64,000 nucleotides of DNA from Nipponacmea schrenckii (lineage: Eukaryota > Mollusca > Gastropoda > Lottiidae). The stretch is taken from contig CM060202.1 of the NCBI GenBank assembly GCA_030562195.1, positions 29,250,317 to 29,314,316 of the forward strand. Reading direction: 5' to 3'. How positions within the stretch are numbered: position 1 is the stretch's first letter; each line of letters begins with the position of its first letter. A model generated the notes under the pieces. It was not told where the DNA came from. It saw nothing but the letters and a program-made list of their open reading frames with translations, and made no database searches. Positions 11,140-21,598 of this stretch are shown here, piece after piece. The translations under genes and the position numbers were made by a program.

Positions 11140-12050
11140 TAGTTTTGAGAGAAAGTTTTCAACTTTTAAAGAAAGTTTTCAATATTTGAGAAATATTTTT
11201 CAACTTTAAAAAGAAAGTTTTCAATATTTGAGGGAAAGTTTTCAATATTCAACTTTAAAAAGAAAGTTTTCAATATTTGAGGGAAAGTTTTCAATATTCA
11301 ACTTTAAAAAGAAAGTTTTCAATATTTGAGAGAAAGTTTTCAATATTCAACTTTAAAAAGAAAGTTTTCAGTATTTGAGAGAAAGTTTTCAATATTTGAG
11401 AGAAAGTTTTCAATATTCAACTTTAAAAAGAAAGTTTTCAATATTAGAAAGAAAGTTTTCAATATTTGAGGGAAAGTTTTCAATATTCAACTTTAAAAAG
11501 AAAGTTTTCAATATTTGAGAGAAAGTTTTCAATATTTGAAAGAAAGTTTTCAATATTTGAAGAAAGTTTTCAATATTTGAGAGAAAGTTTTCAATATTTG
11601 AAAGAAAGTTTTCAACTTTAAAAAGAAAGTTTTCAATATTTGAGAGAAAGTTTTCAATATTTGAGAGAAAGTTTTCAATATTTAAAAAGAAATTCAACTT
11701 TAAAAAGAAAGTTTTCAATATTTGAGAGAAAGTTTTCAGTATTTGAGAGAAAGTTTTCAATATTTGAGGGAAAGTTTTCAATATTTGAGAGAAAGTTTTC
11801 ATATTTGAGAGAAAGTTTTCAATATTTGAGAGAAAGTTTTCAATATTCAACTTTAAAAAGAAAGTTTTCAATATTTGAGAGAAAGTTTTCAATATTTGAG
11901 AGAAAGTTTTCAATATTCAACTTTAAAAAGAAAGTTTTCAATATTTGAGAGAAAGTTTTCAATATTTGAGAGAAAGTTTTCAATATTTGAGAGAAAGTTT
12001 TCAATATTTGAAAGAAAGTTTTCAATATTCAACTTTAAAAAGAAATTTTC
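11140..12050. repeat. 19/20-bp satellite array in an intron
   Basis: About 900 bases of GAGAAAGTTTTCAATATTT units, broken at irregular intervals by ATTCAACTTTAAAAAGAAAG. Open frames on both strands (for example 11410-11913 minus, 11640-11948 plus) only translate the array. It fills about two thirds of the intron between the exons at 12121 and 10755 and ends about 70 bases from the donor of exon 12121-12234. Confidence 0.95.
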
Positions 12051-12120
12051 TTCCAAAAGAAATTCGAAAATATGAGTTGTTAGAATGAATTTTTAGTAAA
12101 TAAAATTAGTTAATCTATAC

Positions 12121-12234
12121 CTCCAATTCTACGTCCAACAACAATCCATCTAACTCTTCAGTGTTTAAAGGTAGAGAAAGCATGCTACTTAATTCTACGA
12201 TTTTACTCTCCACTGGCAGTAAGCTACTTTTCTC
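12121..12234 (-). CDS. PHLDB1: PHLDB exon: short helical segment
   Basis: 114-base exon, phase 0 at both ends, acceptor TTTGTTTACAG and donor TTGGAG|GTATAG. The 38 residues start EKSSLLPVESKIVELSSML and finish TEELDGLLLDVELE. The heptad-like Leu/Ile spacing fits a coiled-coil insert. The match to the family is weaker alone than for neighbouring exons, but frame and phase fit both neighbours. Confidence 0.85.
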
Positions 12235-12291
12235 CTGTAAACAAACGGTACAAATTACACACACCCCAAAAAAATATCTTCAATCATCACA

Positions 12292-12560
12292 ACAATTATC
12301 ACAATGTCAAGCTATTACAAACTTCATCTTATACCTTGACTGCAATAGTCACCTTTCTGCAAAATGTCAAGGTATTACAAACTTTATCTTATACCTTGAC
12401 TGCAATAGTAACCTTTCTTCATAATGTCAAGCTATTACAAACTTCATCTTATACCTTGACTGCAATAGTCACCTTTCTTCATAATGTCAAGGTATTACAA
12501 ACTTTGTTACATAACTTGGTTTACATTGTCAAAATATAAGAAACTTCATCTTATACCTTG
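12292..12560. repeat. 60-bp tandem repeat, four full copies
   Basis: Units start at 12303, 12363, 12423 and 12483, exactly 60 bases apart, with a degenerate piece to about 12560. Each contains AATGTCAAGCTATTACAAAC, CTTATACCTTGACTGCAATAG and CACCTTTCTTC. Open frames over it are repeat translations. The same sequence, inverted, follows at 12643-12765 and is amplified at 36850-37470. Confidence 0.92.
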
Positions 12561-12642
12561 ACTGCATTAGCCACTATTCTTCCCTCACAGTAGTTAGTAA
12601 ATTAAGCGTTGATACAGCCACAACACAAAGCCATTATGTTTA

Positions 12643-12765
12643 CAGCCTTGCAGTCAAGGTATAAGACACAGTTAGCTTGATATTGTGAAGATGTGAAACA
12701 AGAGAGATGGTTATTGCAGTCAAGGTATAAGATGAAGTGCGTAATAGCTGGACATTGTGAAGATC
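12643..12765 (-). repeat. Two inverted copies of the 60-bp repeat
   Basis: TTGCAGTCAAGGTATAAGA and TTGTGAAGAT occur twice here in the orientation opposite to the array at 12292-12560, so the two blocks can pair as a large imperfect hairpin in the pre-mRNA. Both lie in the intron between exons 13905-14015 and 12121-12234. Confidence 0.85.
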
Positions 12766-13904
12766 CACAACAAATGGATTAACAAATTTCAGGCAAAATA
12801 TAAATCGATATGCATATAATTCACAAATAGAGAAATACATAAAATGGAATGAGTTTTTTTTTACAAAAAGGTATGAAATGAAAATGAATTTTACATAAGC
12901 TTTGAGATGAAAGATTTTGTTTTACATTTCTCTCTTGACCTAATGAAATGAGTTTTACATAGAGAATTAGAAATCGCCCATTAGGTGCAGAAGAGTACAA
13001 CATAAAACTTGATTCATTCATTTCTGAATTAGAAATATTCGAAGCTGAATGAGTTATCTCCCATATTCTAAAACTATGCAAAAACACCATCAGACATAAA
13101 CTATTAGGAAGAATTTTAATTAAACCTAACAACAATAAAAGCTTGCCGCAAAATCAAACTATTAGCTCAGTCCACAATTTCCAACAGGGTCTTCTTTTGA
13201 TTGCATTGGCCAAAAATTTAAATTCACCAAGAAGAAAAAAATTAAGCCGAATTAAAGTGTAAGTGCTTTGTAGATTATTTTCATGCAAAATATAAAAATG
13301 ACCCAAATAAGGACTTAAGACAAATTTAACTGAACAAAATGATAAAAAAATCAAAATAAGAAGAAAAAAATAAAGAAACTAAAATTATCAAAATGAAATT
13401 AAATCCAAAAAAACATACCAAACTTCAATGTAGCACAAATTGACAAGTGATATTAATATTCATACATTCAAATTAGAACATGTTGCATATTCATAGACCA
13501 GGGTCAGAATTAGTACATCAGTAATCTAACTGACACCCACCCCCCCCCTTTATTCAACTCCGCCCAATTCATTTATCTGTCATAACAACAATATTGAACC
13601 TAACTACGTTTCACTGTGGATATTATTTCAGGTCTTGTATATTATTGAAACATATTTATAAAAACATTTAAAGTTTGGACTAAGCCAAACCAAGAACTTT
13701 TTAGAGAGATGAAACTCTTTGAAATGATCCTTTCCTTTGCTGTGGTTCAATAAAAACCATCTTTAAATTTCTAAAAGGCATAAAGAAACAATAGACACAA
13801 ATATGTACCCCTTCAAACACACACTAAGCTTGTAGCATGCCCAGAATGTGCAGCTTTTATAACCAAATACTTTTGAGTGATCTGGTATAATCAAGACTAC
13901 CAAC
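12766..13904. other. PHLDB1: PHLDB intron, remainder
   Basis: Non-coding intron sequence with a minus-oriented S1 head at about 12975-13025 (CATTAGGTGCAGAAGAGTAC) and a C-rich run near 13530-13548. No further exon was recognised. Confidence 0.55.
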
Positions 13905-14015
13905 CTTTCTGAACTGATCAACCAGACGGTTACGTTGACGTTCTAGATCTTCCAGATCGTTTTTAACACTTTTAACCATTTCCTTCTGTTGTCCATCTAT
14001 TTGTATCAGACGCTC
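13905..14015 (-). CDS. PHLDB1: PHLDB coiled-coil exon
   Basis: 111-base exon, phase 0 at both ends, acceptor AATTTTCTAG and donor AGAAAG|GTTGGT. Its 37 residues include ERLIQIDGQQKEMV and LEDLERQRNRLVDQFRK, highly charged with regular Leu/Ile/Val spacing as expected for the LL5 coiled coil that binds CLASP and ELKS partners. It directly continues the previous exon in frame. Confidence 0.9.
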
Positions 14016-14620
14016 CTAGAAAATTATAATAAAAATAACTGGTTATTCTACATCATGATGTACATCATTTATGCTCTCAGCTTAGTGCTGGCACGACATA
14101 TCGCTGAATAGATGAATGGCGATATGACATGCCACTATACGCGTTACTTTTACCCCATTACATATTATATCGTGACCCTTGTATCGTCATACATATCGTA
14201 TCATGGCACGATACCCAGAACTGTCACAGCTTATGTTATTATTTTGCACTTGTTTTATATAGGCCTCACTCTTTTTTATTTTAGTTTTGTTCACCTGACG
14301 ACGACAGTGTAATTGTTAAAACGTTGTGTATTATAGTATTAAATTGAGGAGTAGTATACCATAAAAACTGTGTTCATTATTCATTTATTATATTACTAAG
14401 GTTATAAACATCTTACATTTGTTTGCCTTACTCTAAGTTCAATCTATATGTTATTCAACCTTTCGATTCTGATTCTGACTGGTGTAATGGTAACTCAAAA
14501 TTCAAAGTTTTCCATCCATTGGCCTTATATATGAACCTCGTTCTCAACGTTTCCAAAACGAGGTTTGAACAAAGTCTGAACCCCCAGTTGACACAAAACT
14601 TTATAAATGATCATTCCTAC
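14016..14620. other. PHLDB1: PHLDB intron
   Basis: Non-coding. A stretch at about 14090-14215 is rich in CGATA/TATCG motifs in both orientations. The open frames on the plus strand here show no coding features. Confidence 0.6.
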
Positions 14621-14713
14621 CTCCCTTGCCTTGTATTTTTCTATAATAGACGTCTGCCCTTTAATCAAATGACTTTCAAGATGGTCTCTTTCTTCATCAA
14701 ACTTCGCCTCTTC
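14621..14713 (-). CDS. PHLDB1: PHLDB coiled-coil exon
   Basis: 93-base exon, phase 0 at both ends, acceptor CTATTTTCTAG and donor AGGGAG|GTAGGA. It encodes 31 residues, EEAKFDEERDHLESHL then GQTSIIEKYKARE. It follows the LEDLEFQ segment of the preceding exon in the same order as in LL5 proteins. Confidence 0.92.
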
Positions 14714-14767
14714 CTAGAAAATAGTTACTTAATAATAATAACTTAAATATAGTTGCCAGTTTTTATT

Positions 14768-14822
14768 AGCCCACTAGGTTCAGAAGAGTAGGAAGTAAAA
14801 CTCCATTCAATTCATTTTTCAT
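14768..14822 (-). repeat. Family S1 head in the intron between two exons
   Basis: Minus-oriented S1 head (GTAAAACTCCATTCAATTC) inside the 135-base intron between 14713 and 14849, so it occupies about 40 percent of that intron and lies close to its donor. Confidence 0.7.
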
Positions 14823-14848
14823 TTCCAGATTCTATAAAAGATGCCTAC

Positions 14849-15043
14849 CTCTAAGTTTTGGAATTCTAGATCCTCTAAAAGATGACGCTGGGCTTCCAGT
14901 TTATCCTGATCCTGTTTATATTTATCTAATAACCTCTCCTCTTCGTCAGGTTTAGAACAGGCTTCTAATAACTGTTCTGTTTCATATGTTTTAGACTCAT
15001 ACTGACGTAACTTCTCTCGTTCTAGTTCCATTAGCTCTAGCTC
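14849..15043 (-). CDS. PHLDB1: PHLDB coiled-coil exon with LEDLEFQ motif
   Basis: 195-base exon, phase 0 at both ends, acceptor TTTTCACAG and donor TTAGAG|GTAGGC. Its 65 residues run from ELELMELEREKLRQYE through DEEERLLDKYKQDQDKLE to RHLLEDLEFQNLE. A segment of the form (F/L)EDLEFQxLE is a hallmark of the PHLDB coiled coil. Strongly charged with few breaks, consistent with a long continuous helix. Confidence 0.94.
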
Positions 15044-16738
15044 CTGTGAAAATAATAACAAAGTGAAAGTAACAAATATCAAGGGGAAGTAATAAATGAA
15101 TAACAGGTCAAATAACAGAGGTCAAAATACAGAGGCCAAATGACAGTGGTCAAATAACAGAGGTTTATGCACATTCAGGAATCTTTCAAAATATGAACAA
15201 TTGGATCTACTAAGTAAGCTTATGTATCTGGATAATGTTTAATATATAAACAGTGTATTTTATATTCATTTCTCCTCATTTTCTTCCAATCTAAAAAATA
15301 TCTGTCAACAAGTCACTTCTCCGTAAAGTTCTGACCAAGCTGAATAGAATTATTGTTATTCTACCTTGTGTTAATTACCTGTCATTCTACACTAAAAACT
15401 ATCAACTAGTTATTGTAATAGAAGATAGTTTTGGTCTAGAAAAAACACTCAACTATAATAGTGATTATATAAAGGGAGATCACTGAATATGCAAAAATAT
15501 ATTTGACCATCTGTTAAAGGTGGATGGGATAGATGGTGTATACTTTCTAGGAAAAGAGAGCACTGCTTTTCTTGAAGCATGGATGTGCATCAAAATGCAA
15601 CTTGTATTTAGAAATTATGATAAGTATTGTATTTTTAAGAATAAGAAGTTAAAGGCAATTGATAATTGTTTAAAAGACTGAAAAACTATCTAGTTCTATA
15701 TCAAGCAAGCTTTCTGATGTTTCTATTTCATTCTAGACTACATTTAGCAAGCAAAATCAAACCATGCTTTGGCCACAAACAAAATAAAACAAAAATAAAA
15801 AATTCTTTGTCCTGTCTAACTATCATACGAAACTATTGTGTCTTTCTTACGTCAAAGAAATAACAGACCCGAAAATAATTGGAGTCCATTAAATTACAAC
15901 GCCAGACTGAAAAATTTAAAAGTAATTCTGCTAGGTCACGCCTTAAAAAGCCTCCTTATGATCCTCGTGTTCTGATTCTGATAACTAAGTCAGACGCGGA
16001 GCACTTTATGCAAGCACTGACACTCTTTCAATACCGACTTTCATAGAATTAGGATAACTGACAATGAAATTTAACGAAAGACAAATTGAGAAACACAAAT
16101 GACAATGGTATAACAACTATGTAAAAGCAACATATTAAACATTCAGGTAAATATTGTACAATAGGGTAAATTAGATCTATATTTCAACATTTAAAGTTTA
16201 GTAACAACAAAGATAAAATTTTACAGGAGACACAAGCATTTTTTTTGAGTAAAACACGAATTTGCAAAATATTTGAGGGACAGAAACATTAAAACTTATC
16301 AGATTTATAAACTTCGTTCCAGCTTCAAATTTTATATCTAATAAAACAAAGCATCTACCCATATCCATCTAGACACAATTTAAAAAATAAAAATTCCTTT
16401 GACCCCCAAAATTTCAATATAATCTAAAAGCTTACCAGCCCTCCTCCCTTCTAGAATATAGATTTTAATTTTTATCAAGTATTTCCTTAAACCAAATCAA
16501 TATTTGAATAGTTAAAACATATGAGATTTAAATAACTTATTTCGACTATTTCCATTTAAATTTTGTAACAAAATGTCTCAAATCCAATTAGTACAATAAG
16601 AGTTTCCCACGTTAAAAAATTAAACTCAAAAATTTTGGGACAACATAAAAACAACAACACCAAAAAAGCAAAAAATCTACAACATATAGATAATAAACAA
16701 TTAATAGGTAGCTTCACAAATCAGAAGTTGAAACCTAC
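15044..16738. other. PHLDB1: PHLDB intron with an S2 element
   Basis: Non-coding. It contains a plus-oriented S2 copy at 15860-16010 (AACAGACCCGAAAATAATTG, GTTCTGATTCTGATAACT). A short repeat AACAGAGGTCAAA-like occurs at 15105-15165. Nothing else was recognised. Confidence 0.65.
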
Positions 16739-16750
16739 CCTTCGCATCAT
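16739..16750 (-). CDS. PHLDB1: Candidate 12-base microexon (MMRR)
   Basis: ATGATGCGAAGG on the minus strand is flanked by a good acceptor (GGTTATTTTCAG) and a good donor (AGG|GTAGGT). It is exactly four codons and both neighbouring exons join in phase 0, so including it adds Met-Met-Arg-Arg without changing frame, between RERQK and ELELM of the coiled coil. Microexons of this size are usually alternatively spliced in animals. There is no transcript evidence; the call rests on the paired splice sites, the length divisible by three and the position. Confidence 0.6.
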
Positions 16751-17292
16751 CTGAAAATAACCAAAAGTCATTCAAATGAGAGAAATAATATAGCGTGCAC
16801 AGCTAGTAGCTCTTAGGGGAGGTCATTTTAAGCATCAGCCACTAGCTGTTTGGTTTGATAAGATAGAGATGTTGCAAGAAGCTATAGAAGGATCAGAGAC
16901 TAGTGCTCATCTACAATAATGCTTGAAGGCAGCTAATATAGTGGTTTTCTTTCTGCTCCATGACAACTGTTGTCATAGAGATAAATTTCTTATAAGGGCA
17001 TGGCCCCTCCTACCAATGTTTTCATCTAATCTTATAGACAGTAGCAAAAAAAACAGTTTCAAACAATTTAGAATCTAAAACGGCGCTCATAAAGTATAAC
17101 CTAATCAAAGAAGGTCTTCCTCTATTGGCTTTAAAAGAAAACCTAATATAACTTCATTGTTCACAAAATTCACAGATCTGTGCTCAATGAGAGAAAAGGA
17201 TCTTGGAACTTTTTACATTTTTAGTTAAACAAAAGTCTTTGTAAGATATCAGAATTGTTCAGAAGTTCAAATACAGGATAAATCTGAAATAC
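16751..17292. other. PHLDB1: PHLDB intron
   Basis: Non-coding, nothing recognised beyond the splice sites at each end. Confidence 0.6.
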
Positions 17293-17430
17293 CTTTTGTC
17301 GTTCTCTGGAAGCTCTTTCTAGTAGCTCTGCCTGCTGTTGTTTTAACAGGTTGATCTGCTGTTGATCCTGATGGAGTTGTTCCATTTCTGTCTGATGTTC
17401 TCCTTCTAACAGAGCTCTCTCCATCTCCAG
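17293..17430 (-). CDS. PHLDB1: PHLDB coiled-coil exon, Gln/Glu-rich
   Basis: 138-base exon, phase 0 at both ends, acceptor TTCATTTCAG and donor CAAAAG|GTATTT. The 46 residues begin LEMERALLEGEHQTEMEQL and end LLKQQQAELLERASRERQK. Regular Leu spacing and lack of Gly/Pro indicate coiled coil. LLEGEH is a well-kept stretch in LL5 proteins. Confidence 0.92.
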
Positions 17431-18569
17431 CTGAAATGAAGTACAATCATAGAAATGAATTACTCTACTTATTCTTCAAAAACACAGAATTTAAGTTTGA
17501 GAAATAACCAAATACTAACTTACACTTACTCTTACTTATTCTAACGAAACTTCAAAATCCAAAACAACATATTGATGAAACATTAAGTCACAAATTATGA
17601 ACTTTTCACATGAAGAAAGTATACCATTTTAATTGAGTATATGTCACTAGGAAAAGTGCAATCAGGTGTCTAGAAGAGTTAGCATATTCTGTGTTAGAAT
17701 CAAACCAAAGTTGCACAGAATCTGTCAAATTGAATGAATAAATTCACTGAAAGCTCTACTCCTGGTCCAGAAGTGAGAAAGCTACACAAAGTAAGACAGA
17801 AATGAAATACTTATTGATCATACTCAGCACAATAAACTGGACCAATCTTGCAAAATAACTTGGTAAATTCCCTCAATGTGTTATCAGTTAAACAAAGGGA
17901 AATAACTCTACAGGAAATAGTTGTGGGTAGACTTGTCAAAGACACAATTGTTCTCTTATCTCAGTACAACAATTTCATCAAGTTACATAGTGTCATGAAG
18001 GTAATAATCGGCATAATATATGACCTGTTAGGGTAACCACTGAGCTTGGTATAAATATAGAGTCAATTTCATTATAACAAATTTCTACAGGACCTATTTA
18101 TCACTCAGATACATGAAACAGAAAATTTTTTAAAATTTCAATTGATATAGCCAGATTTTTTCAAAGTATTTGGATATGAAATGAATAGAGTTTCAAGTCC
18201 TACTCTTCTGCACCTTATGGGCTAATCAAGACAGATTCAAAGTGTTTGGAAACATGAGTTTGTGAAAGGAGTTTTAGTTGGTACAAATATCACTGATATC
18301 TATGGAAAACCATTAAGAAATGAAGTACTGGTAACTTTTAAAATTGAAATTGCTACTTTTTCCCCTTCAGGCCATCATCAATACATGCTGGTTGAAAAGG
18401 TATTTTGTACTACTTAAGACTTAACCTGGACATTTCTTTCAACTAGCTAGCTTTTAAAGCCCAAAGCCACAAGCACGAAAACCTGAACCCCATGACCTGT
18501 AGTCATGACAGCAGGCAGTTGCCCCACTAATTGATCCACCACGGTTCTGTAATATATAAAGGAACCTAC
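17431..18569. other. PHLDB1: PHLDB intron
   Basis: Non-coding. A plus-oriented S1 head lies at about 18178-18240 (TACTCTTCTGCACCTTATGG). The plus-strand open frame at 17848-18036 has no supporting features. Confidence 0.6.
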
Positions 18570-18698
18570 CCCTCGAATAGCCTCGGTCTCCTGGTGTTCT
18601 ATATCAGAGATCTGTTGTTTTAAACCAGCGATAGTTTTTATAATTTCTAACTTCTGCTGCTTTAATTCAACCATTTGTCTTTCTAATTCAGGATCAGA
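18570..18698 (-). CDS. PHLDB1: PHLDB coiled-coil exon, first of the series
   Basis: 129-base exon, phase 0 at both ends, acceptor TTTTTTTCTTCAG and donor CGAGGG|GTAGGT. The 43 residues run SDPELERQMVELKQQKLEI to GLKQQISDIEHQETEAIRG. In LL5 proteins a segment of the form LxxQIxELEQQxxEA opens the coiled coil in the same position. It follows the Ser-rich exon directly. Confidence 0.92.
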
Positions 18699-19171
18699 CT
18701 GAAGAAAAAAAATCACATGAACAGGCATTATCTTTCAAAATGGTGGAGATTAATTTGTGCTCCTCATGAAATCCATGTATGTGCTACAAATGTATCACAT
18801 CCTTTCACCACACAGAGTTTCATGCAAATGGCAAAATCTGATGGGCCCCACATGATTCCTTTTTGTGGAAAGGTATCTGGATCTGTGAAAAAATAGTTGT
18901 ACTTTTCTACTAGTCTGAAATACTATATACGCTAAGGTCTCTTTCACAATAACTTGTCTTCCCTGACATATAAGTCTATTGTCAGGAATTAGCTGGGGTG
19001 TAGACAGGGAGCATAAGTGAATGAGGGGGCTGGAGATTTCAAAGACCATAAGTAACAAATGCTGTTTCTGAGTGTATGAAATCTGTCATTAACAAGCCAT
19101 TCTATTTAAAGAAGTATAACATAACAGGTATTTGTAATCTCAGATTTACGATTTCAGCAATATTTCTTTAC
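18699..19171. other. PHLDB1: PHLDB intron
   Basis: Non-coding. A minus open frame of 87 codons at 18795-19058 has no splice sites that fit the gene and no domain; it looks like part of an unclassified repeat. Confidence 0.55.
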
Positions 19172-21063
19172 CTTAACTCTATTTGGTGAAGAAACTTCGA
19201 TTGGTTTATTATTATTCTCAATAATCTTTTCATGAACAACAAATTTAACACTGGAACCATTTACCATACCACCCCCATTTACTGTTTTATTCCCAGCAGA
19301 CTTCACACTACCAGCAGAGGCCTTCGTCAACACTGGACTACTTCCTTCTGCATCACTATTCACAGGCGTAGGGGTATCCTCCTTAGCACTTAAACTAGAA
19401 ACATCGGGAGAGTTCTCTTTGATTGTCCTTGAACTTGACGAGGTGGAAGAATGAGTAGAAGAATGAGCCTCGCTATAGCGCCGCATGTAATCATCATCGT
19501 TGTCAAGGGAGATTTGAGCGTTAAATTGAGCACTGAATATTCCGTAATCGTTACGAGCAAGTTCTTGTTGCGACTCGAAGGAGGTGTTGAGGATTTGGTC
19601 GATTGAATTTTGAACTGATCGGGGAGGGCTCATTGGTCCATGATCAAATATATTGTGCATAGTGCGGGGCGAGACCACAGACGATGTACCAGAGGTTGGA
19701 GTTTTGACATCACTAGAATCACTTGGGGTAGGGCGACGTTTAATAGTACCCGTTTCTTCCGAACTACCATGAAGATCTTCTTCAGATGTGGAATTCGATG
19801 AATTAGAATGACGCGATCTTTGGGGTAAAAATGGTGACTCTTTAGGAGGTTGACTCGGTGATGCTCTGCCCAACGAGCCGTTTGTTTTTATTTTAGTCAT
19901 AGACTTATCTTTCCGATCTAAAGAATGGTTGTTTGCATCTGTTATTGAGGAAATGTTTAAAAAACCTGGTGGAAGTGTTTTCTTCACTGGCGGAGATTTC
20001 AAATCTTTTTCTATTTTTGGTTGCGGAAATCCCATTTTTTCACTTTCTAATTGTTCCTCATATTCTGAACACATTAACAAAATGTCTTCCAATCGCTGCC
20101 TTTCATATTTCTCAAGTTCCTGTTCCTGTTTACGTTTCTCCACCATCTCCCGATGTTTCATGGACAAATTCTGCTCACTTGACGTAAGTTCATTAAAGTC
20201 GAATTCTATTCCTTCAAATGTATTTCTTTCAACAGATTCTGACATATTGTCCTTATTTCGTAAACTAACATTTATCACGTCACCATTGGTTACAACTGGT
20301 TTGACAGCTGGTTTTGGGGCAGTAGGTGGAGCTTCCTTACGACCTCCAGATTTTGGTCTGATGACATTCGAATCATTTTTGTCCCCTGATTTTGGTCTCA
20401 AGACATTTGAATTGTTTCTGTCGCCTGATTTTGGTCTGGCTGCTGGTCCCTGGTATTTAAACACATCCCCTGAGTCGGAGCGGGGAGAATAGAGGGAAGT
20501 TGGTGATGTAACAGAAGATCGTGGGGAAGTAGGAAAAGCATTGGGGGATCGTATCCCTCCATTTGAAACTGAATGTGAACTAGAGGTAGAATGTGCTTGG
20601 CCACCATTTGTAAGATTCGGAGTGTTTGACGACCGATGAGAACCTGACGAATCCGAACTCCAACTTAATGTACTGACACTGGTTAACGAACTTGAACTTT
20701 TTGTACTACAAGTACTTGTCACTCGATCACTTCCTCCTTGTAACAGACTCGCAGAAATTCTTGTCGTAGCTGTATCACGAGAAAACACTTTCTCTCCAAC
20801 ATAGCCCTGAAATGGAGTCACGTTCGCATGCTTGCCGCCAGATCCCGAAAAAGAATTTTTCTCCGTTGGACTTTTGGCAGTGGGTGTTTTATTTCCGCGT
20901 GAGAACATTTCAAATTTACAGACTTTATTTACAAAGTCAGCTCCATCAAGGCTGTCACGTTGTGCATCCTTTTTGGACATAGTGATCTCCCCTGAACCGT
21001 GCTTCGATCTTTTAGTGTCGGCTTCCGAAATCATCTTCATGTAGTCTGGACTATTCTCCAGAT
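19172..21063 (-). CDS. PHLDB1: PHLDB large Ser/Pro-rich exon
   Basis: 1892-base exon, acceptor GTCTCTTTCCAG and donor GTTAAG|GTAAAG. It enters with two bases completing an Asp codon and leaves in phase 0, giving 630 codons. The protein starts LENSPDYMKMISEADTKRS and is mostly disordered, with many Ser, Thr and Pro (SPRTM, TSPTSLYSPRS, GTIKRRPTPSDSS), likely phosphorylation sites. Near the middle (about 20040-20170) is a charged helix with MVEKRKQEQELEKYERQRLE followed by DILLMCSEYEEQ, matching a helix with ERQRLExIL in vertebrate PHLDB1. Three near-identical RPKSGD(K/R) repeats lie at about 20335-20450. Open frames on the plus strand here are shadows. Confidence 0.95.
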
Positions 21064-21598
21064 CTGGAAAGAGACAAAAACAATAGAAATTAGTGGATTA
21101 TGATAATTATATTCGGAAATTCAGATGGAACAACTTTTTGATGCCAGAATTTCTGTGTTATCATCTGTACTACCTGATATCAAGGTACATCAAGTCAGAC
21201 ATGCCCTAATGACCGAGTGTAAGGCATGACAGGTATACCCTACATTTCTTGAAGAAATTTTCTTCACTTGAGAGTTTAATTTTAGAAGGTGGCCTGAAAA
21301 GGGGCAAACTTTGAAAGTCAGTGAGAAGTGTTCATACTGGTGTGTAGGGGTGTTTTGGAATATATACCACATCATTAATGTCTTTGTTTTACTGCTCCCT
21401 GCAGTGCTTGACGACCAATCATTCAATTATCTCCCTTTACAAGGGCATGCTTAATCATTATCTCATTCTAAATCCTTCTAAACATTACATTATGTCACCT
21501 TCGAATATTTTTCATAAAAACTTTCTACAGCAAAATAAACATTTTATGAAAAGAAGATTGGCAAATATTACAAACTCAAAGCCAATTTACAACATTAA

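Noticed and set aside
11410..11913. Minus open frame of 167 codons and plus frames overlapping it
   Set aside because: Pure translation of the intronic 19/20-bp array, on both strands.
18795..19058. Minus open frame of 87 codons in a PHLDB intron
   Set aside because: No fitting splice sites or phase with the exons either side, and no domain; composition suggests repeat sequence.
19929..20492. Plus open frame of 187 codons
   Set aside because: Shadow of the PHLDB Ser-rich exon, which has family motifs and fitting splice sites on the minus strand.
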